Assembly: GCF_001263355.1 (NCBI RefSeq)
Contig: NZ_LGYO01000033.1
Span: 62,001-126,000 of the forward strand
Length of the DNA: 64,000 bases
Source of the DNA: Acetobacterium bakii
GTDB taxonomy: Bacteria; Bacillota; Clostridia; Eubacteriales; Eubacteriaceae
Direction: 5' to 3'
This document shows, one piece after another, positions 17,920 through 26,376 of this stretch (positions within the stretch are counted from its first letter, which is position 1; each line of letters opens with the position of its first letter). The position numbers and the translations under genes were made by a program. The notes under the pieces are model-generated. The model ran no database searches and was not told where the DNA came from. It saw only the letters and a list, made by a program, of their open reading frames with translations.

Positions 17920-18834
17920 TCAGATTTTTTGCTTAAAGGCAACCTTGCTTTCAGATACCATTAAACCCATAAGGGTTAAAAGGATGCCCAACCCGGCCAT
18001 CCCGGTAATCTTTTCATGGAGCACAATTACCGCAGTGACAACGGTGATCACCGGCACCATATAAATATAAATACTGGATTTAACTGCACCCAGAAGTCGC
18101 ACCGAAAAACTCCAGGTCACAAAGCAGAGCGCCGAAGCACCGAGTCCCAGGAAAAGAATGTTAAATAAGTAAATTGGGTTGGCAAACCGTCCAAGCTCCC
18201 ATTTAAAAGGGAAGAAAAGCAGGGTTGGCAGCATAAAAAGCAGGCCATAGGAAAAAACCCGGCGGGTGGTTTGGATGGCATTGTATCCAAAGCTGGCTAT
18301 TTTTCGGGTCAATATGGAATATACCGCCCAGGCAAAGGCGGCCAGCACCGCCAGCAGGTCGCCGATGGGGTTTAGCTCAAAGGTTGCGGTGCCATTGAAG
18401 CTGATCAGAAAAATCCCGGAGATGGCCAGAATAAAACCCAAAAAGAAATTGGGGTTTAAGGATTCCCCTTTTAAAAAAAACTGGGCTAAAATTGCCGTAA
18501 AAAAAGGGGCAATACAGATAATCACGCCCACATTGGATGCCATGGTATAGCTTAGGGCAACATTCTCCAGAAGGTAGTACAGTGTCACCCCGGATAATCC
18601 CGCCGCCGCAAAAACGATTTCCTGACTTCTTAAGTTAACCTTCAAACGACGTGGGTAGATCAGAATTAGGGTCAGAAGTCCGATGATAAACCGAAAAAAA
18701 AGGATTTCGATGGGGGTAAAGCTCTGGAGCAGAATTTTAGTGGAAACAAAGGTGGTACCCCAGATTAAAATGCTAAGTAATGCCGCCAAATGACCGAGCG
18801 TGTTATTGTCCCTTGTTCCTGCAGCACCAACCAA
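17920..18834 (-). CDS. EamA/DMT-superfamily transporter
   Basis: 304 residues with ten predicted membrane helices arranged as two EamA repeats. The first begins ALLSILIWGTTFVSTKILL and the second near AVLAAFAWAVYSILTRKIA. Members export amino acids, metabolites or drugs; the substrate is not predictable. The start is a TTG directly after the stop of the AraC gene, supported by AAAGGAGG located within that gene, so the two are cotranslated. The AraC protein is the obvious regulator. No separate promoter is visible. Confidence 0.88.
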   Translation of the reverse strand: MVGAAGTRDNNTLGHLAALLSILIWGTTFVSTKILLQSFTPIEILFFRFIIGLLTLILIYPRRLKVNLRSQEIVFAAAGLSGVTLYYLLENVALSYTMASNVGVIICIAPFFTAILAQFFLKGESLNPNFFLGFILAISGIFLISFNGTATFELNPIGDLLAVLAAFAWAVYSILTRKIASFGYNAIQTTRRVFSYGLLFMLPTLLFFPFKWELGRFANPIYLFNILFLGLGASALCFVTWSFSVRLLGAVKSSIYIYMVPVITVVTAVIVLHEKITGMAGLGILLTLMGLMVSESKVAFKQKI

Positions 18835-19659
18835 TTACTGGTCCTCCTTTTTGAAGATATCCCGGTACTGGCCGGGATTCAGACCGATAAAGCTCTTGAA
18901 ATATCGGGTGAAATGGCTTTGATCCGAAAACCCGGTTTCCATGGCAGCTTCGATGGGTTCAACACCTTGTTCCAATAAAATCTTGGCCTTATTAATCCGG
19001 GTGTTTTCCAGATAGCGGTAGGGGGTAATCCCCTTAACCTGAGTGAAGGATCGCAGCAGTGAGTATTTATTCATTTTTGCGAGATGCGCTAAATCATCTA
19101 GGGTTACAGGCTGATTATAATTTTTCTCTAAGTAGTCGCAGACCCGAAGAATATTTGCATTACTGGTTTCGTCTTCGGAACCAGGGGCAGGTTCAGTGTA
19201 AGCTTTGATTAATTGAACAATGAGAAAATAAAATCGTTCTTCTTTTTCAAAATCCTCTCGTTCGGCCATGATCATCTGGTGAAGCTCCCGCAGCAGATCA
19301 ACCTGTTCGCTTCGGTAAGCCACCTGAGTGGTGAACCGGGGCACATAGACCCTCCCGGTGATTTCCGCGGCGATGTTCTCCATAATTTCTGGTTTGATAT
19401 TCAAACACCGGTAATCAAGGGCCTGATCGTCAATCTGCTCACAGGTATGGCTTTCCAGGGGATTGAACAAAAGAATATCCCCGGATCCCACAATGTACTC
19501 CGTATTATTGTAAATCAAACGCCGCTGCCCGCTTTCAATAAACCCAATCACATAGTGTTCATGGAAATGATTGGGGAACTTCTGCATAACCCCTTTAAAT
19601 TCATAGGCTTCAATTTCCAGCTGGGTATCAAAGCAAATGACTCGTTCTTCCTGTTTCAT
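18835..19659 (-). CDS. AraC-family regulator with N-terminal cupin domain
   Basis: 274 residues. The N-terminal half is a cupin (FPNHFHEHYVIGFIESGQRR, then GSGDILLFNPLESHTC), the usual small-ligand sensor. The C-terminal half is a double helix-turn-helix (VTLDDLAHLAKMNKYSLLRS, then ETGFSDQSHFTRYFKSFIGL and NPGQYR). The upstream GGAGGTTTTTGA gives a firm start at 19659. It is followed without a gap by the EamA transporter gene, a common arrangement in which the regulator activates efflux of its own ligand. Confidence 0.9.
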   Translation of the reverse strand: MKQEERVICFDTQLEIEAYEFKGVMQKFPNHFHEHYVIGFIESGQRRLIYNNTEYIVGSGDILLFNPLESHTCEQIDDQALDYRCLNIKPEIMENIAAEITGRVYVPRFTTQVAYRSEQVDLLRELHQMIMAEREDFEKEERFYFLIVQLIKAYTEPAPGSEDETSNANILRVCDYLEKNYNQPVTLDDLAHLAKMNKYSLLRSFTQVKGITPYRYLENTRINKAKILLEQGVEPIEAAMETGFSDQSHFTRYFKSFIGLNPGQYRDIFKKEDQ

Positions 19660-19727
19660 TCAAAAACCTCCTTCGGCTCATTGATAAAAGTGTACCATAA
19701 CTGATAAGCAAAGGCTTGTATGATATT

Positions 19728-19869
19728 GACATTGTCTCCGGGATGGGTTTGTCAATAAACAAAAAGTAAGTCCTGGAGAAAATCGTAACATCAGCTGTCA
19801 GCATCATGGCGAACAGGCAGAGCCTACCCGATCATGCAGCCGAAAACAATTTGCCATTGTTTCCGGGAC
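19728..19869 (+). repeat. Family A palindrome, copy A4 (100 bp) preceded by an orphan right arm
   Basis: The 100-bp unit runs 19770-19869, from GTCCTGGAGAAAATCGTAAC to CATTGTTTCCGGGAC. The apical segment is ACAGGCAGAGCCTAC. Just before it, ATTGTCTCCGGGATGGGTTT (from about 19731) is a leftover right arm followed by the same linker as between A4 and A5, so at least two and a half units were once in tandem. Confidence 0.85.
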
Positions 19870-19894
19870 GAGTTTGCCAATAAACAAAAAGTAA

Positions 19895-19994
19895 GTCCTG
19901 GAGACAATCGTAACATCAGTTGTCGGCATCATGACGAACAGACTCTGTCTGTCCGCTCATGCAGCCGACAACGATTTACCATTGTCTCCAGGAC
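19895..19994 (+). repeat. Family A palindrome, copy A5 (100 bp), in tandem with A4
   Basis: It begins exactly 125 bases after A4, with the 25-base linker that includes AATAAACAAAAAGTAA repeated. The apical hairpin is ACAGACTCTGTCTGT, a different stem from A4's but still paired. The outer arms GTCCTGGAGAC and GTCTCCAGGAC pair perfectly. Confidence 0.88.
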
Positions 19995-20017
19995 GATTTA
20001 AATCATCGTAGTGGAGT

Positions 20018-20938
20018 TTATTTCTGGGCGGCTAAAAACGCATCGATTTCGGCTGAAGTCGGCAGCGACGGCTGTGCGCCGAGCTTTGTGCAGGTTAGGG
20101 CACCGGAAGCATTGGCATATTTTGCGGCTTCAACCAGGTCACCCATTTCAACATAGGCCTTGGCCAAGGTACCGGTGAAGGCATCGCCGGCGGCGGTTGG
20201 ATCAATGGCATCAACCTTGTAGGGGGGAACCAGTACATCAAGACCGTCACCGTAGATATAGGAGCCGCGATCGCCAAGCTTCAGGACAACGAACTTACAG
20301 CCATTGCGCTCGATGAGCTTCTTTGATGCTTCCCGACAGGTTTCAATATCCCCAGGATAAATGCCCACCAGGGCTTTAGTTTCGGTTTCGTTGGGAGAGA
20401 GGATAGTCACTGGGGGAAGTTTTTCAAGATCATAATCCTGGGCCGGTCCGGCATCAAGAACGGTGATGATTCCTTTTTCATTGGCCAGTTCAATCGCCCG
20501 GGCGTTGGTTTCAAAGGGAATTTCGAATTGCAGAAGAATGGCGTCAAAAGGATCTTCAAAGGCTTTCTCTAAATCGTCGGGAGGCGTCAGCATATTGGCG
20601 CCGGGGAAGATAATCAGGCGGTTTTGTCCGTTGTCTTCAAGGGTAATGGCCACAAAACCGGTGTTGGCACCTTCCCGGGTCAGGGTATGGGTGGTATCCA
20701 CGCCTTCTTTCTTCCAACAGTCCAGAAGATATTCGCCGTTGGAATCCTTGCCAATGGTTGCATAGGCAGAGACTTTTGCCCCTGTTCGGGCTGCTGCCAC
20801 CGCGGCATTGCTGCCCTTTCCGCCGGGAGCATTGCTGTAATCGTGTCCCAGTACACTCTCACTTGGTTCCGGTGCACGTGCACACCGAAGTATGAGATCC
20901 ATCATTACGCTGCCGACCAATAAAATTCGTGCTGCCAT
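20018..20938 (-). CDS. rbsK: PfkB-family sugar kinase, probably ribokinase
   Basis: 306 residues from ATG 20938, chosen for AAGGAGGAAACAAA in front of it. The two PfkB signatures are visible: APGGKGSNAAVAAARTG near the N terminus (sugar-binding GGKGxN) and DPTAAGDAFTGTLA near the C terminus (the anion hole and catalytic Asp of the GAGD-type motif). The full N-terminal GSVMMDLILRCARAPEPSE agrees with ribokinase. It phosphorylates ribose or a related sugar with ATP. No ribose transporter or regulator is next to it, so the substrate is not proven. Copies of intergenic palindromes lie on both sides. Confidence 0.85.
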   Translation of the reverse strand: MAARILLVGSVMMDLILRCARAPEPSESVLGHDYSNAPGGKGSNAAVAAARTGAKVSAYATIGKDSNGEYLLDCWKKEGVDTTHTLTREGANTGFVAITLEDNGQNRLIIFPGANMLTPPDDLEKAFEDPFDAILLQFEIPFETNARAIELANEKGIITVLDAGPAQDYDLEKLPPVTILSPNETETKALVGIYPGDIETCREASKKLIERNGCKFVVLKLGDRGSYIYGDGLDVLVPPYKVDAIDPTAAGDAFTGTLAKAYVEMGDLVEAAKYANASGALTCTKLGAQPSLPTSAEIDAFLAAQK

Positions 20939-20967
20939 TTTGTTTCCTCCTTGAGATTTATTCATTA

Positions 20968-21134
20968 GGTAATTGAGAAAGTGCCGTATGCTTTACAATC
21001 AGTTTCGCACGAAACAATTTTTACACTGTACGGCGGACAGTTCGATGAACTGTTCGCCTACACGTTACAAAATTGTTTGTGGAAACTAATCGTAAAGCAA
21101 CAATTGTTCGTTGTTTATCACTTTCGCAATTTCC
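20968..21134 (+). repeat. Family B intergenic palindrome, copy B1 (167 bp)
   Basis: Nested arms pair from outside inward: GGTAATTGAGAAAGTG with CACTTTCGCAATTTCC, GCTTTACAATCAGTTTC with GAAACTAATCGTAAAGC, and CGAAACAATTTT with AAAATTGTTTG. The apical stem is GGCGGACAGTTC/GAACTGTTCGCC. It fills most of the gap between the ribokinase gene and the next divergent gene. Confidence 0.85.
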
Positions 21135-21299
21135 TAATGCATTCATGATATATGCAAACATATCACTTCAAAATATTTCTGTCAATCAGATTCCACATCA
21201 AATTAAAATTACTGCTATTTGAGCTTAACTTATAAAGAATCAAGGAAACATAGTGTGCTATAATTCAGCTAAAATAAGTAACCAATTGGAGGCAGACAC

Positions 21300-21887
21300 A
21301 TGGATTGTAAGATATTTACGGATATACCCTATGAATTGACCATGGAAACATTGAATGAAGAACTTAATCTTCGAAACAAAAAAAACTTATTGAAAATTGT
21401 TGAAACTCTGCTCGCAAAGACCCGGGAAATCACCCGGCTGAAGGCTATTTATTTCAGCGGCGATATCAGCGAAAAGAATGACATCAGTGTAGCGGTTAAT
21501 GGTGAGAGCTTTGGAAGTGAATTGTTAAGAGGCTATGTGGAAAAAGGGGACCGGGTTTACCCATACATGGTAACCGTGGGCACGGAGCTCGATGAGTACG
21601 CCAAAACCCTGACCGATACCATGGACCAGATTATGATCGATGGCATCATGAATCTGTTGGTGAATAAGGGGAAAGTCTTTGTGGCTAAAGAGGTTCAAAA
21701 AGAAGCTCGGTGGGACAATACCCAGGATTATGTTCCCGGAAACGGAGAAGCGTGGTCAACTGAGGAACAGACGCGTTTGTTTGACATGTTCGGAGACCAA
21801 TCCAAAAAAATCGGCGTCACCCTGGGCGATCATGCCTTTGTATTGCCCGGCCGTTCCACTATCGGAATATTATCCCAAAAGAAATAA
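21300..21887 (+). CDS. MetH-activation-domain-like protein (stand-alone)
   Basis: 195 residues. The central and C-terminal parts resemble the S-adenosylmethionine-binding reactivation domain of cobalamin-dependent methionine synthase: PGNGEAWSTEEQTRLFDMFG corresponds to the PGYG-W-L-EQ segment, and GVTLGDHAFVLPGRSTIGIL to the segment that binds AdoMet. There is no B12 or methyltransferase domain in this polypeptide. In acetogens such stand-alone proteins occur with corrinoid methyltransferases, and reactivation of oxidised corrinoid is a plausible role, but this one is 12 kb from the corrinoid gene at 34256. The start follows GGAGGCAGACAC. The match is from recalled motifs. Confidence 0.65.
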   Translation: MDCKIFTDIPYELTMETLNEELNLRNKKNLLKIVETLLAKTREITRLKAIYFSGDISEKNDISVAVNGESFGSELLRGYVEKGDRVYPYMVTVGTELDEYAKTLTDTMDQIMIDGIMNLLVNKGKVFVAKEVQKEARWDNTQDYVPGNGEAWSTEEQTRLFDMFGDQSKKIGVTLGDHAFVLPGRSTIGILSQKK

Positions 21888-21924
21888 AAAAAGACCAACA
21901 TTTTCATGCTGGCCTTGAGTTTGG

Positions 21925-21949
21925 CGATTGTCCCCAGGACTTACTTTTT
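21925..21949 (+). repeat. Orphan arm of a family A palindrome
   Basis: GATTGTCCCCAGGACTTACTTTTTG equals the arm and flank that close the copy at 15749-15848; no partner arm is next to it. It probably marks a deleted copy behind the MetH-activation-like gene. Confidence 0.6.
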
Positions 21950-22017
21950 GCTTCGCCTAGAGTCTTAGGAAAATATTTTTTTGCTGGTCTTAAACTGTGG
22001 GTAAAAACAAAAAGTAA

Positions 22018-22120
22018 GTCTTGCCGACAATGATAACATCAGTTGTGTGCCTTGAGGCGAACAGGCGACAGCCTGTCCGCATTCACGCGCATACAACGAT
22101 TTATCATTGATCGGTAAGAC
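22018..22120 (+). repeat. Family A palindrome, copy A6 (103 bp)
   Basis: GTCTTGCCGACAATGATAAC and TTATCATTGATCGGTAAGAC pair. The inner part is AGTTGTGTGCCTTGAGGCGA, with apical ACAGGCGACAGCCTGT. Its arms equal those of A3 but differ from A4, A5, A7 and A8. It lies between converging genes. Confidence 0.85.
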
Positions 22121-22172
22121 GAGTTTATCATTCTGCGTTTGCAATTAATCCAATAAAAACAGCTTCATGGTT

Positions 22173-23666
22173 TTAGACGAAGACCAGCTCACGGATTTCG
22201 GTTGCTCCGTCGATAGCACGGCGGCTGACGAAAACCAGATAGAGAACAACACAGATTGCCGCAACGGAGTAGGAAATCGCATAGCTGCTGGGATCGAGGC
22301 CAATGAAGGATCCCAAACGGGATTCGAGGCCTAAACCAATGGGTGCATGAGAGATGTAGCTGACGACAATGAAGGTGTAAAACATCCCCGGAATCATGGT
22401 GATCCAGGCGAATTTACCTTCGGTTTTCAGGTATACTGTAGCCATAGCTAGGGCAAAAATGGCGACAAACTGGTTGGTGAAACCAAAGTACTGCCAAAGG
22501 AGATTAAACCCATTAGGAGAGGATTTGGCAAAACCAAGAATGGCAATGGCAGGAACAAAGATTCCCAGTGTAGTGCGGATTCGTTTGGAAACAACGGTCT
22601 GATCGATGTTAAAGGTTTCGCCCACCATCAGTCGCAGGGAACGAAAAGCTGTATCTCCTGAGGTAATGGGAAGGACAATCACACCGAGAATGGCAAAGAA
22701 CGAACCAACAGATCCCAGAAATTCCCTGGAAATATTTCCGACCATCGCTGTGGCACCGGTAGATAAATCCATTCCCCGGTTAAAGAGAATCATGGCTCCG
22801 GCAGCCCAGCACATGGCAATGAAGCCTTCCACAATCATCATGTTGTAAAAGGTGCCAAGACCTTCTTTTTCGGAAGTGACGGTTCGTGAAATAAGCGTGG
22901 ACTGGCTGCCGTGGAAGCCGGAGAGAATACCACAGGCTACGGTGATAAAGAACACCGGAATAAATTGCTGGCCCAGGGGATGATTCGGCATCGTTGACCA
23001 GGACAGGTTTGCCAAATTGGCACCGCCGTCGCCGATAATTCCAATAAAGATACCGATAGCGGAAATAATCAGAATGGCTCCGAAGATAGGATAAACCCGA
23101 CCGATAATCTTATCAATGGGAAAAAAGGTGGCAATGAAGTAGTAGGCAAAAATAAAGGCATAAACGATCCAAATGGTCATATTTTGAGGACCGGCGTTCA
23201 TGTTGAGGATATCCTTGACAATAAGATCCCCAGGGGTGTAAATAAAAACAACTCCGGTGAGGAGCATCAAAATCCATAATACCACGGTATAAATGCGGTT
23301 GGTGCCTTTCCCCAGATATTTTCCGACCATTCGAGGCATTTGAGCGCCGCCGTTTCGCATCGATATCATGCCGTTCATGTAATCGTGGGTGGCGCCGGCG
23401 ATGACACAGCCAATGGGAATGGTAATAAGGGCCAGAGGACCAAAAAGGATGCCCTGGATTGGTCCCAGCACCGGTCCGGTTCCGGCGATGTTAAGTAATT
23501 CAATGAGTTGGTTTTTCCATTTTTTCATTCCTACAAAATCCACTCCGTCGGCCTTGGCAATGGCCGGGGTTTTGCGATCGTCGGAACCGAAAATCTTTTC
23601 TACAAATTTTCCGTAGAAAAATCCTCCGAAAATTAAAATGGCTATTCCGATAATAAATGTAAGCAA
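22173..23666 (-). CDS. cstA: CstA-family carbon-starvation / pyruvate-peptide transporter
   Basis: 497 residues with many membrane helices. The N-terminal GGFFYGKFVEKIFG, the NIAGTGPVLGPIQGILFGPL segment and the ATHDYMNGMISMRNGGAQMP loop are characteristic of CstA, here of the shorter type (the E. coli proteins are near 700 residues). Family members import pyruvate or peptides under nutrient limitation. The start is TTG at 23666, with GAAGGAG seven bases before it. The gene stands alone, with about 500 bp of non-coding sequence upstream, and no regulatory site was recognised. Whether it carries pyruvate or peptides cannot be told. Confidence 0.88.
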   Translation of the reverse strand: MLTFIIGIAILIFGGFFYGKFVEKIFGSDDRKTPAIAKADGVDFVGMKKWKNQLIELLNIAGTGPVLGPIQGILFGPLALITIPIGCVIAGATHDYMNGMISMRNGGAQMPRMVGKYLGKGTNRIYTVVLWILMLLTGVVFIYTPGDLIVKDILNMNAGPQNMTIWIVYAFIFAYYFIATFFPIDKIIGRVYPIFGAILIISAIGIFIGIIGDGGANLANLSWSTMPNHPLGQQFIPVFFITVACGILSGFHGSQSTLISRTVTSEKEGLGTFYNMMIVEGFIAMCWAAGAMILFNRGMDLSTGATAMVGNISREFLGSVGSFFAILGVIVLPITSGDTAFRSLRLMVGETFNIDQTVVSKRIRTTLGIFVPAIAILGFAKSSPNGFNLLWQYFGFTNQFVAIFALAMATVYLKTEGKFAWITMIPGMFYTFIVVSYISHAPIGLGLESRLGSFIGLDPSSYAISYSVAAICVVLYLVFVSRRAIDGATEIRELVFV

Positions 23667-24171
23667 TTCTTTCTCCTTCGATATTTATTTACATGGAATT
23701 GAGAAGTATATAAAAACTTACGCTTGCTTTGATGTCAGTTTCTAATAATAATTTGTATAGCGTTACAGGCTCGCGATTCAACGAAATATGAGATATATAC
23801 GGGAAAATTATTTCATATAAACAAAAAATGAAGCATATTATACTTGATCAATTACCTATGTATGTTGTTTAAAAAAATAGACTCTTCGGTATCATTATTT
23901 TTATAATTGAAACTCTACAGCCGATATTTTTATTACTGATATTATACCATACTTGACGGATTAATGTTTTTTTGATAAACAAGATATCAATTTTTATCCT
24001 TCTTGTTGCAATATAATAAAAAAATAAATAGACTTATTTTCCCGGATTTGTTAATATGATTATGTAGAAAAAGAACGAAAAGTTGATGCGAATTGCGTAA
24101 AAAACGCATAAAATCAATGAGCCCGGGCATTTTAAGTGTCCATTATACACAAAAAACATCAGGAGGAAAGA
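23667..24171. other. 505-bp AT-rich divergent intergenic region
   Basis: It separates the leftward cstA and rightward pspA genes, so both promoters should lie here. I see no copy of the palindrome families, no strong hairpin and no near-consensus promoter. AGGAGGAAAG at 24161-24170 is the pspA ribosome-binding site. Confidence 0.5.
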
Positions 24172-24840
24172 ATGGCAATTTTTGAACGTCTCGGAGATTT
24201 ATTAAAGGCAAACGTAAACGACATGTTGGACAAGGCAGAAGATCCGGAAAAAATGGTGAAACAGATTATCATTGACATGGACGCCCAGGTAAATAGCGCC
24301 ACCCAGGCATTGGGTTCGGCGATGGGCAGTGAAAAACAGGCATTAAAACAGTTGGAAGCTGCCAAAGCATCCTCGGAAGACTGGAGCAAAAAAGCGAAAA
24401 CTGCTTTGCTGGCAGGAAACGAAGAATTGGCTAAAAAAGCCCTGGCTCAGAAAACAAGCGTGGATCAGAATCTGGTTCAGTTCCAGGCAGCCTATGATTC
24501 TATGAGTATGCAGACCGGCCAGTTAAAAGATCAGGTTCACCAATTGAAAGCTAAGCTCGAAGAAGCCCGGATGAAACAAAATATGCTCATTGCCCGTTCA
24601 AAAATGGCAGACGCTCAAAAGGGTATCAGTACCTCATTGGGTGGCACCGACAGCGCCAGTGCTTTTTCAAAGCTTGATAAAATGGAACAAAAGGTAAGCG
24701 CCAAAGAAGCAGAAGCCCAGGCCTTCACTGAAATGGCTGGTGAAAACAACAGTTTAACAGATGAATTTGAAGCGCTGGAAAAAGATGCGGCGGTGAATGA
24801 TGAATTGGCCAAGCTTAAAGCAGAATTAGGAATAAGCTAG
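24172..24840 (+). CDS. pspA: PspA/IM30 (ESCRT-III-like) membrane-stress protein
   Basis: 222 residues, almost entirely alpha-helical coiled coil. The N-terminal MAIFERLGDLLKANVNDMLD is the amphipathic membrane-binding helix, followed by AEDPEKMVKQIIIDMDAQV, a hallmark of PspA/Vipp1. The long Ala, Gln and Lys-rich helices and the short C-terminal acidic helix complete the family profile. PspA polymerises on damaged membranes and preserves the proton gradient. The start at 24172 is fixed by AGGAGGAAAG; an upstream in-frame ATG at 24136 lacks one. A six-base gap separates it from the GIDE-like membrane protein, suggesting they work together at the membrane. Confidence 0.92.
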   Translation: MAIFERLGDLLKANVNDMLDKAEDPEKMVKQIIIDMDAQVNSATQALGSAMGSEKQALKQLEAAKASSEDWSKKAKTALLAGNEELAKKALAQKTSVDQNLVQFQAAYDSMSMQTGQLKDQVHQLKAKLEEARMKQNMLIARSKMADAQKGISTSLGGTDSASAFSKLDKMEQKVSAKEAEAQAFTEMAGENNSLTDEFEALEKDAAVNDELAKLKAELGIS

Positions 24841-24846
24841 GCATCT

Positions 24847-25632
24847 ATGGAATTTATTATTGGATTACTGATTATGTTGGCCGGTATCGGTTACGCCGTT
24901 TATGTTTTTCAAAAGAATACAAAAAAGGTTGCGGAAATTCAGTTTCAGCAAACAAGCTGTATTAAGGATGTGCTGGATATTGTCGGTGATTTGTCGAGTT
25001 TAGATGAAAACTACCGGCATTACAGTGAGGTTAAAGGTAAGCTCAACAGCGTCACCGGAGATGTGGATGCACCTTTTTCACAGCGTCCCGTTGCCTATTA
25101 TGAAAATGAAGTATATTCGGTTCATGAAGAGACACGCACCGAACGAGACGATAAGGGAAACACCAGAACTGTCACTGATAAGCTGGAAACATCCTTATCC
25201 AGGGAAAAAAGCCCGGTGGAAATTTATCTCTCAGACAGCAGCTCCGAAGAAAAGGTATATATCGATATCGAAAGTTTCGGTAGCGACGTCGATTTAATGC
25301 CCGGCTGCAACCGCTTTGAATCCGAGGATTCCAACTGGGTGAAGGAAAACTTTAATTTCAATTTTTCAAAGACAAGGGGATCCCGCTTTTTAGGATATCG
25401 CTTTTTCGAGGAAATCCTGCCCGAAAATCAACCCATGTATATTCTTGGGGAAATCCATAAAAGAGCGGACCGTCTTTATGTAGGCAGAGCCGTAACAACA
25501 AAAAAATCTTCCCATGTCACATATAAATCCGAAGGTGAATTACTAGACGATATTAAAAACGAGAAACTCATCGCCATGGGCATCGGCGCCGCCGGCTTCA
25601 TTGCAGGTATTGCAGTCATGTTTTTAATATAG
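24847..25632 (+). CDS. GIDE-domain-like membrane protein (E3-ligase-related fold)
   Basis: 261 residues: an N-terminal membrane helix (IIGLLIMLAGIGYAVYVF), a long soluble middle, and a C-terminal helix (AMGIGAAGFIAGIAVMFLI). The middle, with SEVKGKLNSVTGDVDAPFSQ, PVAYYENEVYSVHEE and YILGEIHKR, resembles the GIDE domain of mitochondrial ubiquitin ligase MUL1 and its bacterial homologues, which lack the RING finger. No RING is present here, so ligase activity is not expected. It probably forms an operon with pspA. The role is unknown; a membrane scaffold recruiting or responding to PspA is a guess. The match is from recalled motifs. Confidence 0.65.
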   Translation: MEFIIGLLIMLAGIGYAVYVFQKNTKKVAEIQFQQTSCIKDVLDIVGDLSSLDENYRHYSEVKGKLNSVTGDVDAPFSQRPVAYYENEVYSVHEETRTERDDKGNTRTVTDKLETSLSREKSPVEIYLSDSSSEEKVYIDIESFGSDVDLMPGCNRFESEDSNWVKENFNFNFSKTRGSRFLGYRFFEEILPENQPMYILGEIHKRADRLYVGRAVTTKKSSHVTYKSEGELLDDIKNEKLIAMGIGAAGFIAGIAVMFLI

Positions 25633-25669
25633 CCCAACCATTTTTCTAAAAAGACAAAGCAAAAAGTAA

Positions 25670-25769
25670 GTCCCGGGGATAATGGTAACATCAGTTGTGT
25701 GCATCAAGACGAACAGGCGACAGCCTGTCCGAATTGCAGCACACAACGATTTACCACTGTCCCCAAGAC
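25670..25769 (+). repeat. Family A palindrome, copy A7 (100 bp)
   Basis: GTCCCGGGGATAATGGTAAC pairs with TTACCACTGTCCCCAAGAC. The core AGTTGTGTGCATCAAGACGA is followed by ACAGGCGACAGCCTGT and AATTGCAGCACACAACG. It is the first of two tandem copies behind the GIDE-like gene. Confidence 0.88.
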
Positions 25770-25802
25770 AGTTTTCTCAAACTGGAAAAAAGCAAAAAGT
25801 AA

Positions 25803-25902
25803 GTCCCGGGGATAATGGTAACATCAGTTGTGTGCATCAAGGCGAACAGCCGATCGGCTGTCCGAATTGCAGCACACAACGATTTACCATTGTCCCCGGG
25901 AC
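25803..25902 (+). repeat. Family A palindrome, copy A8 (100 bp), in tandem with A7
   Basis: It starts 133 bases after A7. Arms GTCCCGGGGATAATGGTAAC and TTACCATTGTCCCCGGGAC pair. The apical stem is ACAGCCGATCGGCTGT, so both sides changed relative to A7 (AGGC/GCCT to AGCC/GGCT) while pairing is kept. Confidence 0.9.
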
Positions 25903-25917
25903 GTTTTATTGCTACTG

Positions 25918-26376
25918 TTAGTCCAGGGCGATGCTGATTTCCAGCTTAATGCCGTCAACATCAAATTCAGCACAAATGATTTCATCCTTGTTCATGCTCA
26001 ACTCAATATCATCCCCGTACATCAGGGTCGGAACCGAGATATCCACAGTGATGCCATCATTTGAAAAATTAATGCCGGCGTTGGCAGTGAGCATATTGGA
26101 CAGCTCCGAAAGAGCGCTTTTGGCCATGTCATCCAATTCTTCCACGGGCATGCCCATCATCATAATTGATGCGATGTTTTTTGCCCCTTCTTTATTAATG
26201 GTATAAACCACATTGCCTTTCTTATCTCCGACGATTCCCAGGGTGACAACTACGCCGCTGGCAATAATTTTTTTGCTTTTAACGGTGATTTCTTTTTGTG
26301 TAACACATTGAAAGCCTAACTGTGGTAAAACATCAGTTACGGCAGTGGTAAAGGGTTTAATCATTTCTATTTCCAT
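25918..26376 (-). CDS. cheX: CheX-type chemotaxis protein
   Basis: 152 residues forming one CheC/CheX-like domain. The phosphatase signature S-x3-E-x2-N is seen in SALSELSNML (around residue 90), followed by TANAGINFSNDGI. CheX dephosphorylates CheY-P and so resets the chemotaxis response. It overlaps the preceding CheY-CheX fusion gene by ten bases; its ATG lies inside the fusion gene's last codons with only a weak ribosome-binding site, so translation is likely coupled. Transcription ends near the palindromes A7 and A8. Confidence 0.85.
   Translation of the reverse strand: MEIEMIKPFTTAVTDVLPQLGFQCVTQKEITVKSKKIIASGVVVTLGIVGDKKGNVVYTINKEGAKNIASIMMMGMPVEELDDMAKSALSELSNMLTANAGINFSNDGITVDISVPTLMYGDDIELSMNKDEIICAEFDVDGIKLEISIALD

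Noticed and set aside
25670-25902. The two tandem palindromes as a CRISPR array
   Set aside because: There are only two units of 100 bp, with near-identical linkers and no unique spacers; no cas genes are present.
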